A stretch of 64,000 nucleotides of DNA from Gammaproteobacteria bacterium (GTDB lineage Bacteria; Pseudomonadota; Gammaproteobacteria; Xanthomonadales; Wenzhouxiangellaceae): assembly GCA_003565625.1 (NCBI GenBank), contig PXBD01000043.1:1-64000 (forward strand). The letters are read 5' to 3'. Every line of letters begins with the position of its first letter. Positions within the stretch are counted from its first letter, which is position 1. Positions 1 through 8,701 of this stretch are shown one piece after another. The notes under the pieces were generated by a model. It did no database searches and had not been told where the DNA came from. It saw only the letters and a list, made by a program, of their open reading frames with translations. Position numbers and translations under genes: made by a program.

Positions 1-46
1 AACCGGATTTTGAGTCCGGCGCGTCTACCAGTTCCGCCACCCCGGC
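1..46 (-). tRNA. tRNA-Leu (anticodon CAA), 5' part only, truncated by window edge
   Basis: Reverse complement reads GCCGGGGTGGCGGAACTGGTAGACGCGCCGGACTCAAAATCCGGTT: typical tRNA-Leu acceptor 5' arm, D-loop and anticodon arm with CAA. Confidence 0.9.
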
Positions 47-71
47 GTTGGGTGGTCTTTATTGTAGCGCC

Positions 72-644
72 TCAGGCCGCGTCGAGCTTGAGTGTGCGCG
101 CTTCGCGTAGATACCAGTTTTCGCCCAGCGGCTGGAAGGCGCTGCAGCGGTCGAGGCTGCCCTCGTAGATATGCAGGGTTACGGCAGGGCGGTCGGCGCT
201 GGGGTTGGCGATGGAGTGGTACTCGTGCGGCGGGATCAGGCTGCCGGCGCTGCCGATGCCGGTGCGCATCACCGTTCTTCGTTCCAGCCGGAAGCGGTTG
301 TCGTGCTGTTCCATCAATTCGTATTGCTGGACTTCGATTTCGCCGGCCCAGACCGCTTCCACGCACCACAGGCCGGCGTGGTCGTGGATTGCCGTGCCCT
401 GCGAGGGTGCCCAAGTCATGGCCATGATGCTGTAGCCGAGGCGGTCGTCGTGGTGCAGCAGTCGGCGGCAGTAGTGGTCGGCGCGATAGTCGAAAACGCA
501 CTCCGGCAGTTGGATGTCCGGGTTCCCGAACAGCTCGCACAGGGTCACGCGCAGGGCATCGGTGATCGCCTCGGCAGCGCCGGCCTGCACCGCCTCATCA
601 ACGCGCGCGAGCAGGATTTCCTTGCCGGCAAAGTCAAGACTCAT
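72..644 (-). CDS. Cysteine dioxygenase type I family protein
   Basis: Cupin motifs (TWAPSQGTAIHDHAGLWCVEAVWAGEIEVQQYEL, PPHEYHSIANPS); start at MSLDFAGKE overlaps the upstream metX-family stop by ATGA. Confidence 0.85.
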   Translation of the reverse strand: MSLDFAGKEILLARVDEAVQAGAAEAITDALRVTLCELFGNPDIQLPECVFDYRADHYCRRLLHHDDRLGYSIMAMTWAPSQGTAIHDHAGLWCVEAVWAGEIEVQQYELMEQHDNRFRLERRTVMRTGIGSAGSLIPPHEYHSIANPSADRPAVTLHIYEGSLDRCSAFQPLGENWYLREARTLKLDAA

Positions 645-1726
645 TTCAACCACTCCCTGATGGGTGTCCCAAAGCGCTCAAAGTCTACCAAAAAAGCATC
701 GTGTCCCTGGATCGAAGGCAGGGCCTCGAAGGTGACTTCGGACCCGCTGGACTCCAGCGCCCCGGCCAGATCGCGCTGCTGATGCAGCGGAAACAGGATG
801 TCGGTGTCGACGCCGATGACCAGCGCATGGCCGGTAAAGCACCGTCGGAACAGGTTTTTCAGGCTCTCGTCGCTGTCGCAAGCGTCGAACAAGTCCATGG
901 CGCGCGACAGGTACAGGTAGGAGCAGGGGTCGAACTGGCCGACGAATTTGCGCGCGTGCGACTCCAGGTAGGATTCGACCTCGAAGCGCATGCCGAACAG
1001 GGTGGCGGGAAAGTAGTCCTGGCGCTTGCGGCCGAAGCGGCCTTGCCACTCACCGGCCGAGCGGTAGGTGATCATGCCCAGCTTGCGGGCCAGACGCATG
1101 CCGACCTCGGGCCATTCGTCCTCGCTGTAGGCGCCGTTGTGGAAGTTGCGGTCGGTGACAATGGCCTCGCGCTGCAGCGAGCGGATGGACATGGCAAACG
1201 GGGTCGCCGAGCAGGCGGTGGAAATCAGCCCCAGGCGGGCGGTGCTGCCGGGGTACTGCTTGAGCCAGGCCAGCGCGGTAAATCCGCCCATGGACGGGCC
1301 GATGACGGCGTGCAGCTTGGCAATATTCAGGTGGTCAACGACCAGGCGGGTGGCCCGGGCGATGTCCTCGATGGCCAGTTCCGGAAAGTGCAGCCGCCAC
1401 GGCCGGCCGGTGGCCGGATGGATGTCGGCCGGGCCGGTCGAGCCCTTGCAGGAACCCAGCGAGTTGGCGCACAGGACAAAGTAACGCTCGGTGTCGATCG
1501 GTTTGCCCGGGCCGACCATGTCCTCCCACCAGCCGGGGCTGGGGTCGGCGCTGGAGGAGGCAACGTGGGCGCCTGGCGACAGGCCGGTAAAGATCAGGAT
1601 GGCGTTGTCGCGGGCGCGGTTGAGTTCGCCCCAGGATTCCCAGGCCACCCGGATGCCCGGCAGCTCGCCGCCGCGATACATCAGGAAGGGCTGGTCGATG
1701 TCGAGATAGTGCGTGGCCGGACCCAT
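641..1726 (-). CDS. metX: MetX-family O-acyltransferase (homoserine or serine O-acetyl/succinyltransferase)
   Basis: Alpha/beta hydrolase MetX motifs (GELPGIRVAWESWGELN, NSLGSCKGSTGPADIHPATGRPW, GPSMGGFTALAW, GHDAFLVD); start chosen at MGPATHYL. Confidence 0.85.
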   Translation of the reverse strand: MGPATHYLDIDQPFLMYRGGELPGIRVAWESWGELNRARDNAILIFTGLSPGAHVASSSADPSPGWWEDMVGPGKPIDTERYFVLCANSLGSCKGSTGPADIHPATGRPWRLHFPELAIEDIARATRLVVDHLNIAKLHAVIGPSMGGFTALAWLKQYPGSTARLGLISTACSATPFAMSIRSLQREAIVTDRNFHNGAYSEDEWPEVGMRLARKLGMITYRSAGEWQGRFGRKRQDYFPATLFGMRFEVESYLESHARKFVGQFDPCSYLYLSRAMDLFDACDSDESLKNLFRRCFTGHALVIGVDTDILFPLHQQRDLAGALESSGSEVTFEALPSIQGHDAFLVDFERFGTPIREWLK

Positions 1727-1752
1727 GCTGACTGTTATACCCGATCGGCCAG

Positions 1753-1786
1753 AAAAAAAGCCATGCCCCGGCGCCCGAGGCATGGC
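1753..1786 (-). terminator. Rho-independent terminator downstream of the ompW-like gene
   Basis: Minus strand GCCATGCC-TCGGGCGCCGG-GGCATGGC followed by a T7 run. Confidence 0.8.
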
Positions 1787-1832
1787 AAGTTAAGACACAT
1801 TTGAAGCAAATGTGCTTTGGAGGAGAACGATC

Positions 1833-2513
1833 CTAGAAGCGGAATCCGATCCCGGCCGAGAACACGAACGGGTCGATGTCGGCTTTGATCTGGCTGCGCA
1901 CTTCACCGTCGGCGGTCTGGGTCTTGATGCGCGCGTCGGCTTCGATTTCGATGTAGCGCAGATCAACGTTGAAAAACAGGGTGTCGGTGATGTCGAAGTC
2001 GGCCCCCAGCTGCAGGGCAACGCCGAAGGAATCCTTGATCGACATGCTCGACGGGCCGCCCAGCGCGCCTTCGAGCGTAGCCGTTGTGCCGGTGCTGAAG
2101 AAGGTGGTGTAGTTCAGGCCGATGCCGGCATAGGGACGGAACGGCGCACCCGGCATGAAGTGGTACTGCAGGCTGAACGTGGGCGGCAGGTGCTTGGTGT
2201 CGCCGAGTTTGCCGGCGCCATCCAGCGCCCCGGCGCCATTGATGTCGTGATCGAACGGCCAGGCGGCCAGCACTTCAAAGCCCAGGTGGTCGGTGGCCAT
2301 GTAGGTCAGGTTGACGATCGGCCGGGTGTTGCTGTCAACATCGATCTGCACACCTTCCAGTTCGGTGCCACCCTCAAACAGGTTGCCGCTGGAAGTATCC
2401 GGGTTGACGTGGCCGAGGCCGACGCGAACCAGCCAGTCGCCGGCGCTTTGGGCCATGACGCTGGTTGAGAACAGGCCGGCCACAGCGACCGTTGCTAGCG
2501 TGCGAATGATCAT
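1833..2513 (-). CDS. ompW: OmpW family outer membrane protein
   Basis: Signal peptide MIIRTLATVAVAGLFSTSVMAQ; VRVGLGHVNPD, YHFMPGAPFRPYAGIGLNYTTFF, terminal GIGFRF. Confidence 0.88.
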   Translation of the reverse strand: MIIRTLATVAVAGLFSTSVMAQSAGDWLVRVGLGHVNPDTSSGNLFEGGTELEGVQIDVDSNTRPIVNLTYMATDHLGFEVLAAWPFDHDINGAGALDGAGKLGDTKHLPPTFSLQYHFMPGAPFRPYAGIGLNYTTFFSTGTTATLEGALGGPSSMSIKDSFGVALQLGADFDITDTLFFNVDLRYIEIEADARIKTQTADGEVRSQIKADIDPFVFSAGIGFRF

Positions 2514-2581
2514 GAGTTCCTCTCTCCGTTTGAATTGTGTTGAAGGACGGATCAAGGCTACGCTGCCTCGGTCCCGGATAA

Positions 2582-2597
2582 TTTGACGACGGTCAAA
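2582..2597. promoter_or_regulatory. Putative FNR/CRP-family-like operator upstream of ompW
   Basis: Perfect dyad TTTGAC-GACG-GTCAAA (core TTGAC-N4-GTCAA; FNR consensus TTGAT-N4-ATCAA). Confidence 0.4.
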
Positions 2598-2671
2598 AAC
2601 CGGGCGATTTCGGGCACGTTTTGTGGTCGATCAGGTGCTAGCCTTCGGGTTTTCCTGCCCAGGCAACCGCC

Positions 2672-4198
2672 ATGCCCAGACTCGGCCTGATTTTTGGTGA
2701 CCAACTCAATACCGACCACGCGCTGCTGTATGCTCTCGATCCGGATCAGGACTTCCTGGTGCTGGGCGAACTGGCCGCCGAAACCGACTATGTGCCCCAT
2801 CATGGCCAGAAGATCGCCCTGATCTTTGCCGCCATGCGGCATCGGCGGGCCGAACTGGAGGCCGACGGCTGGACGGTCCACTATCATCACTTTGACCCCG
2901 ACAGCGATCTGCGCTCGTTTACCGACCTGGTCGGTGCGTTGCTGGCCGAGCAGAAAGTCGAGGAGGTCGTGGTCAGCTGGCCCGGTGAGTGGCGCGTGCT
3001 TGACGAGGTGCGCGGCTGGGAGCAGGTGCTGGGAGTTGCCGTCACCGTGTTGCCCGATACCCGCTTTGTCTCCCCGCTGGAGGATTTCCAGCGCTGGGCC
3101 GCGGGCCGCAAGAGCCTGCGCATGGAGTTTTTCTACCGCGAGATGCGGCGACGCACCGGTTTGCTGATGGACGGCAAGCAGCCGGTCGGCGGTCAGTGGA
3201 ATTTTGATGCCTCCAACCGCAAGCGCTGGCGCGGCGAGCCGCCATCGGCCCGGCCGATGCGTTTTTCCGCCGACGAGGTCACGACCGAGGTGCTGGAGCT
3301 CGTGGCCGGGGACATTCCGCATTTCGGCGATCTGGAGGGTTTCGACTACCCGGTGACCCGGGCCCAGGCGCGGCGTGCGCTGAGCCATTTCATCAGTTCG
3401 GCGCTGCCGCACTTCGGCGATTTTCAGGATGCGCTGCCCGATGAGGAGGACTACCTGTTCCACAGCCGCTTGTCGAGCAGTCTCAACCTGGGCCTGCTCA
3501 CCCCCATGGAGGTCTGCCATGCAGCAGAGCAGGCCTGGCAAGAGGGTGCGGCGCCGCTCAACGCGGTGGAGGGCTTTATCCGCCAGGTGATCGGCTGGCG
3601 CGAGTACATCCGCGGCATCTACTGGCTCAAGATGCCCGAATACGCCGAGGGCAACGCGCTGGGCAACGACCAGCCGCTGCCGGCGTGGTACTGGAGCGGA
3701 AAAACCGGCATGCGCTGCCTGCAGCGCGCCATCGATGCAACCCGCCGCAATGCCTATGCCCACCACATCCAGCGCCTGATGGTGACCGGCAATTTTGCCC
3801 TGCTGTTGGGGGTGGTGCCGGCCGAGATCTGCGAGTGGTACCTGGCCGTGTACGCCGATGCCTACGACTGGGTGGAACTACCGAACACCCTGGGCATGGT
3901 GATGCACGCCGACGGCGGCTTGCTGGCTTCCAAGCCCTATGCGGCCAGCGGCAAGTACATCCAGCGCATGGGCGATCACTGCGCCCACTGTCGGTACCGG
4001 GTGGCCGACACGCTGGGCGAGGATGCCTGTCCCTTCAACGCGCTGTACTGGGATTTCCTGGCCCGTCACCGCGCGCAATTCCAGTCCAACCCGCGCATGG
4101 CGATGATGTATCGGAATCTCGATCGCATGGACGAAGAGCGCCTTGCGGCCATTCGGGCGCGCGCCCAAGACCTGCGCGCCGGGGTGGAGGAGTTGTAG
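2672..4198 (+). CDS. Cryptochrome/photolyase-related protein, FeS-BCP type ((6-4) photolyase-like)
   Basis: Starts LGLIFGDQLN; GYxR/photolyase core; C-terminal DHCAHCRYRVADTLGEDACPFNALYWDFL Cys cluster typical of Fe-S bacterial cryptochromes/photolyases. Confidence 0.88.
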   Translation: MPRLGLIFGDQLNTDHALLYALDPDQDFLVLGELAAETDYVPHHGQKIALIFAAMRHRRAELEADGWTVHYHHFDPDSDLRSFTDLVGALLAEQKVEEVVVSWPGEWRVLDEVRGWEQVLGVAVTVLPDTRFVSPLEDFQRWAAGRKSLRMEFFYREMRRRTGLLMDGKQPVGGQWNFDASNRKRWRGEPPSARPMRFSADEVTTEVLELVAGDIPHFGDLEGFDYPVTRAQARRALSHFISSALPHFGDFQDALPDEEDYLFHSRLSSSLNLGLLTPMEVCHAAEQAWQEGAAPLNAVEGFIRQVIGWREYIRGIYWLKMPEYAEGNALGNDQPLPAWYWSGKTGMRCLQRAIDATRRNAYAHHIQRLMVTGNFALLLGVVPAEICEWYLAVYADAYDWVELPNTLGMVMHADGGLLASKPYAASGKYIQRMGDHCAHCRYRVADTLGEDACPFNALYWDFLARHRAQFQSNPRMAMMYRNLDRMDEERLAAIRARAQDLRAGVEEL

Positions 4199-4211
4199 AG
4201 CCGGGCGCCGG

Positions 4212-4481
4212 CTACAGCGGATCGGTCAGCTGCGTCGTGCCAATCCCGCTGTCGGGCAGCAGCACCGGAATGCCGTCTTCCACGGCGTAGACGACCTTGC
4301 CGTCGCGGGTGATCAGCGCGGCCTGCAGCGCCTTTTCCACCGGCTCGCCGTTGACGAACAAGACCTCGCCGCCAGCAATTGCCGCGTTGAGCTTTTTGAG
4401 CTTGCCGGCCGTCAGGGGTAGCAGCGGTTCGTGGCTGACCGGGCAGCACAGGATGTCGAGAAGATCGTCGGGAAGGCTCAT
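4212..4481 (-). CDS. Trm112 family protein
   Basis: MSLPDDLLDILCCPVSHEPL...GKVVYAVEDGIPVLLPD, YcaR/Trm112 signature. Confidence 0.85.
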   Translation of the reverse strand: MSLPDDLLDILCCPVSHEPLLPLTAGKLKKLNAAIAGGEVLFVNGEPVEKALQAALITRDGKVVYAVEDGIPVLLPDSGIGTTQLTDPL

Positions 4482-4541
4482 GACCAATATGGTACCCGAA
4501 TCGGCCTGCTACCATAATGGCTCTTTGGTTGGAGGGTCAGC

Positions 4542-5036
4542 ATGCACAACAGTCCGGCGGTGGGCGTGATCATGGGTTCGCAGAGCGATTGGGACACCAT
4601 GGGTCACGCCAGCGAGATTCTTGCCCAACTGGAAGTGGAGCACGAGTGCCGCGTGGTGTCGGCCCATCGCACTCCGGATGCCATGTTCGAGTACGCCGCC
4701 AGCGCGGCCGGGCGCGGCCTGAAAGTCATCATCGCCGGGGCCGGTGGTGCCGCCCATCTGCCGGGCATGGTGGCCAGCAAGACCCATCTGCCGGTGCTGG
4801 GCGTGCCGGTGCAGTCGCGCACTCTCAACGGCCTGGACTCGCTATTGTCGATTGCCCAGATGCCGGGCGGGATCCCGGTCGGCACGCTCGCCATCGGCAA
4901 GGCCGGGGCAACCAACGCCGGCCTTCTCGCCGCCTCCATCCTGGCCGCCTTCGATGCCGATCTGGCCCGGCGTTACCAAGCCTGGCGCGAGCGCCAGACG
5001 GCCGCCGTGCTGGCCAACCCCGTGCCCGGGAGCTGA
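4542..5036 (+). CDS. purE: 5-(carboxyamino)imidazole ribonucleotide mutase
   Basis: [37 protein letters not shown]; followed by purK. Confidence 0.95.
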   Translation: MHNSPAVGVIMGSQSDWDTMGHASEILAQLEVEHECRVVSAHRTPDAMFEYAASAAGRGLKVIIAGAGGAAHLPGMVASKTHLPVLGVPVQSRTLNGLDSLLSIAQMPGGIPVGTLAIGKAGATNAGLLAASILAAFDADLARRYQAWRERQTAAVLANPVPGS

Positions 5037-5044
5037 GCCGCATC

Positions 5045-6190
5045 ATGCGCGTTGGAATTCTGGGTGGCGGTCAACTGGCCCGCATGCTGGCCGAAGCCGG
5101 AGGGCCGCTGGGCCTGGATTTCGATTTTCTCGACCCGGCCGCCGATGCCTGCGCCGGTGCCCTCGGCCGGCTGCACGTGGGGCCGTGGGCCAGTCCGGCC
5201 GGTCTGGCGGCGATGGCGGCCTGTGACCGGGTCACGGCAGATTTCGAAAACGTGCCGGCCGAAGTGCTGGCCCGGCTGGCCGGCCAGACCGCGGTCCGCC
5301 CACCGCCGCTGGCGTTCGCGGCCGGCCAGGATCGGCTGGAGGAAAAGCGTCTTCTGGAGGGCTTGGGCATTGCGGTCGCGCCGGTCGCGGAGGTGTCGAG
5401 CCGCCCGGATCTGCTGGCCGCGATCGAGCGCATCGGCCTGCCGGCCGTGCTCAAGACCCGGCGGCTGGGCTACGACGGCAAGGGCCAGGTGGTATTGCAC
5501 AGCCACGAGGATCTGGAGCCGGCCTGGCAGCAGCTGGGCGGACACAAACTGATCCTGGAGGGCTGGATTGACTTTGATTTCGAGTGCGCCCAGACGGCGG
5601 TGCGCTCAGCCGACGGCGAGGTGCGCTGCTATCCGCTGACGCGCACGCTGCATCGCAACGGTGTTCTGCGCCTGGCCTCGACCCCGGCCGGGGTCAGCGC
5701 GGACCTGGCCGCCAGGGCAGCCGCGGCGGCAACGACGCTGCTGGAGGCGCTGGATTATGTCGGTTGTCTGACCCTGGAGTTGTTTGCAGCCGGCGACCGT
5801 CTGATTGCCAACGAGTATGCTCCGCGCCCGCACAACTCGGCCCACTGGACGATCGAGGCGGCCCTGACCTCGCAGTTCGAGAACCACCTGCGTGCGGTTT
5901 GTGATCTGCCGCTGGGCAGTACCGAGGCGCGCGGGGTTGCGCTGATGTTCAACTGGCTGGGCGCGATGCCCGATCGTAATGAACTGCTGCGCGTGCCCGG
6001 TCTGGCCTGGCACGATTACCACAAGGAGCCGCGCCCGGGGCGCAAGGTGGGCCACGCCACCCTGGTCGCGCCGGATCAACCAGCGCTGGGGAGCGCGCTC
6101 GAATCGATCAAGCCGCTGCTTGATCGCGAGACGGCAGCGCTGCTGGGCGAGTTCGCGAATTTCTCCCGCACCAGTTCGGCCACCACCTGA
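5045..6190 (+). CDS. purK: 5-(carboxyamino)imidazole ribonucleotide synthase
   Basis: MRVGILGGGQLARML, LKTRRLGYDGKGQVV, NEYAPRPHNSAHWTIEA. Confidence 0.93.
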   Translation: MRVGILGGGQLARMLAEAGGPLGLDFDFLDPAADACAGALGRLHVGPWASPAGLAAMAACDRVTADFENVPAEVLARLAGQTAVRPPPLAFAAGQDRLEEKRLLEGLGIAVAPVAEVSSRPDLLAAIERIGLPAVLKTRRLGYDGKGQVVLHSHEDLEPAWQQLGGHKLILEGWIDFDFECAQTAVRSADGEVRCYPLTRTLHRNGVLRLASTPAGVSADLAARAAAAATTLLEALDYVGCLTLELFAAGDRLIANEYAPRPHNSAHWTIEAALTSQFENHLRAVCDLPLGSTEARGVALMFNWLGAMPDRNELLRVPGLAWHDYHKEPRPGRKVGHATLVAPDQPALGSALESIKPLLDRETAALLGEFANFSRTSSATT

Positions 6191-7323
6191 ACAATCCTTT
6201 CGACCTGTTCATCGTCGATGATCAGCGGTGGCAGCAGGCGGATGACGTTGCCGCGGGTAATGTTGAGGATCAGCCCGCGCGCCATGGCGGCGTCTTTCAG
6301 TTCGCCGGCCGGCTCGGCCAGCTCCACCCCGACCATCAGCCCGCGACCGCGGACCTCGACCACGCCTGCCACGCCCTCCAGTTCCTGGCGCAGTCGGCCG
6401 AGCAGGCGCTGGCCCGCTCGGCTGGCGCGCGCCAGGATGTCGTCTTCGGCCATGATGGCCAGGACTTCCAGGGCCACCCGGCAGGCGAGCGGATTGCCGC
6501 CGAAGGTGGTGCCATGCGAGCCCGGCGGGAGCAGCGCGGCGACCTCTTCGCGCGCCAGGCAGGCGCCGATCGGGACGCCGTTGCCCAGCGCCTTGGCCAC
6601 GGTCACGACATCGGGCCGCAGTCCGGGCTCGTGCTGGAAGGCAAACCAGCGCCCGGTGCGGCCGATCCCGGCCTGGATTTCGTCGAGCATCAGCAGGGCG
6701 TCGTGGCGATCGCACAACTCGCGCAGGGTACCGAGGTAGCCGGCCGGCGGCACCCGCACGCCACCCTCGCCCTGGATCGGCTCAACCAGGACGGCGACCA
6801 GGTTGGGATGGTTGGCAAAGGCCCCGGCTGCAGCCTGTGGATCGCCGTAGGGGACGCGGACAAAACCATCGACCAGGGGCCCGAAACCGGCCTGGATGGC
6901 GGCGTTGCCGGAGGCGCTGAGCGCGGCCAGGGTGCGGCCATGAAAGCTGTCGCTGGCCACCAGTACCGCCGGGTTGGCAACGTGGCGGGCATGGGCATGG
7001 CGTCGGGCCAGCTTGAGCGCGCACTCGATGGCCTCGGCGCCGGAATTGGCAATAAAGCTGCGTTCCAGCCCGCTGATGGCGGCCAGGCGGTCGGCCAGCG
7101 CCTCCTGCTGCGGCACGTGGACGATGTTGGCGGTATGAATCAGCCGGGCAGCCTGGTCGGCCAGAGCGGCGGCGATGCGCGGGTGGGCATGGCCCAGGCT
7201 GCAGACGGCAATGCCGCTGAGTGCATCCAGGTAGCGCCGGTCTTGATCGTCGAACAGCCATGCTCCCTGGCCACGAACCAGGGAGATGGGCATGCGAACG
7301 TAGGTATCGAACAGGTGAGACAC
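6076..7323 (-). CDS. argD: Acetylornithine/succinyldiaminopimelate transaminase family protein
   Basis: PLP class III motifs (NSGAEAIECALKLAR, LMLDEIQAGIGRTG, VTVAKALGNGVPIGA, HGTTFGGNPLA); GTG start at 7323. Confidence 0.88.
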   Translation of the reverse strand: MSHLFDTYVRMPISLVRGQGAWLFDDQDRRYLDALSGIAVCSLGHAHPRIAAALADQAARLIHTANIVHVPQQEALADRLAAISGLERSFIANSGAEAIECALKLARRHAHARHVANPAVLVASDSFHGRTLAALSASGNAAIQAGFGPLVDGFVRVPYGDPQAAAGAFANHPNLVAVLVEPIQGEGGVRVPPAGYLGTLRELCDRHDALLMLDEIQAGIGRTGRWFAFQHEPGLRPDVVTVAKALGNGVPIGACLAREEVAALLPPGSHGTTFGGNPLACRVALEVLAIMAEDDILARASRAGQRLLGRLRQELEGVAGVVEVRGRGLMVGVELAEPAGELKDAAMARGLILNITRGNVIRLLPPLIIDDEQVERIVQVVAELVREKFANSPSSAAVSRSSSGLIDSSALPSAG

Positions 7324-7340
7324 AGACCTGCCCGCCTCGA

Positions 7341-7919
7341 TCAGGCCAGGTTGGAGTTGGCGAAATCCCAGTTGACCAGTTTCCAGAACGCTTCCAGGTA
7401 CTTGGGACGGGCGTTGCGGTAGTCGACGTAGTAGGCGTGCTCCCATACATCGCAGGTCAGGATCGGGGTGGCATTGCCGGTCAGCGGGGTTTCGGCGTCA
7501 TCGGTGTTGTCGATGGCCAGGCTGCCGTCGGGGTGCTGAACCAGCCAGGTCCAGCCGGAACCGAAATTGCCAACCGCGGCCGCGTTGAACTTTTCTACAA
7601 AAGCCTCGAACGAGCCGAAGTCACGATCGATCAGTTCGCCAATCTTGCCGCTCGGGGCGCCGCCGCCGGTCGGGCTCAGGCAGTGCCAGTAGAAGGTGTG
7701 GTTCCAGACCTGGGCGGCGTTGTTGAACAGCCCGCCGCTGGCGGTGCGGATAATGTCTTCCAGCGACTGGCCGGCCATGTCGGTGCCCTCGACCATGCCG
7801 TTGAGCTTGTCGACGTAGGTCTGGTGGTGCTTGCCGTAGTGGTATTCCAGGGTCTCGGCCGAGATATGCGGCTCGAGCGCGTTCTTGGCGTAGGGCAGTT
7901 CGGGCAGTGAAAAAGCCAT
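7341..7919 (-). CDS. sodB: Superoxide dismutase, Fe type
   Basis: HYGKHHQTYVDKLN, WNHTFYWHCLSP, FGSGWTWLV, DVWEHAYYVDYRN. Confidence 0.95.
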   Translation of the reverse strand: MAFSLPELPYAKNALEPHISAETLEYHYGKHHQTYVDKLNGMVEGTDMAGQSLEDIIRTASGGLFNNAAQVWNHTFYWHCLSPTGGGAPSGKIGELIDRDFGSFEAFVEKFNAAAVGNFGSGWTWLVQHPDGSLAIDNTDDAETPLTGNATPILTCDVWEHAYYVDYRNARPKYLEAFWKLVNWDFANSNLA

Positions 7920-8018
7920 GTTGGTTCTCCTTAAAGTGAGACGGGAAGTAAATGAGTGGTGGTGAATCGGCTGTCAGCTCCAAGGTTTATTTGGGGACCG
8001 GTTTGGTCCGATTTCAAG

Positions 8019-8645
8019 TCACTCCAGTTCCTGCAGATGGCGCCAGCGGTTGACGATGGTGCAAAACAAGGTGGCGGTGCGCTCGGTGTCGTAGGCGGCC
8101 GAATGAGCGCGGTCTTTTTCCCACTCCAGTCCGGCCGCGGCCACGGCGCGTGCCAGAACGGTCTGACCGTAGGCCAGGCCGCCCAGGGTGGCGGTATCAA
8201 AACAGCTGAACGGGTGGAACGGATTGCGCTTGAAGCCGACCCGGGCGATGGCTGCGTTGAGAAAGGACAGATCGAAGTGGGCGTTGTGGCCGACCAGCAC
8301 GGCGCGCTTGCAGCCGGTATCGCGCAGGGCCTGGCGCACCGGGTTGAGCAGCGAACGCAGCGCGGTCGGCTCATCGACAGCCGGGCGCAAGGGGTGATCG
8401 GGCCGGATCCCGTTGAATTCCAGCGCGGCTTTCTCGATGTTGGCCCCGGGAAATGGCTCGATATGCCGAATCTGCACCGGCAGCGGGTGCAGCCAGCCCT
8501 CTTCGTCCATGGAGATAATGCACAGGGCCAGCTCCAGCAGGGCATCGGTGGCCGGGTTGAAGCCGCCGGTCTCGACATCGACGACCACCGGCAAGAATCC
8601 GCGAAAGCGTTGGGCGATGGACATCATCTCGGGCCGGATCGGCAA
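8019..8645 (-). CDS. rnt: Ribonuclease T
   Basis: DEDD exonuclease: [52 protein letters not shown]. Confidence 0.92.
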   Translation of the reverse strand: MPIRPEMMSIAQRFRGFLPVVVDVETGGFNPATDALLELALCIISMDEEGWLHPLPVQIRHIEPFPGANIEKAALEFNGIRPDHPLRPAVDEPTALRSLLNPVRQALRDTGCKRAVLVGHNAHFDLSFLNAAIARVGFKRNPFHPFSCFDTATLGGLAYGQTVLARAVAAAGLEWEKDRAHSAAYDTERTATLFCTIVNRWRHLQELE

Positions 8646-8701
8646 CTCGCAGTAGAATCAGGCCCCATGGTATCGGCTTGCGTCATCGACGAGGTGATCG
8701 A

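Noticed and set aside
7995-8009. GGACC-N5-GGTCC dyad upstream of sodB, considered as an operator
   Set aside because: Only 5-bp arms in a GC-rich context; too weak to claim without comparative data.
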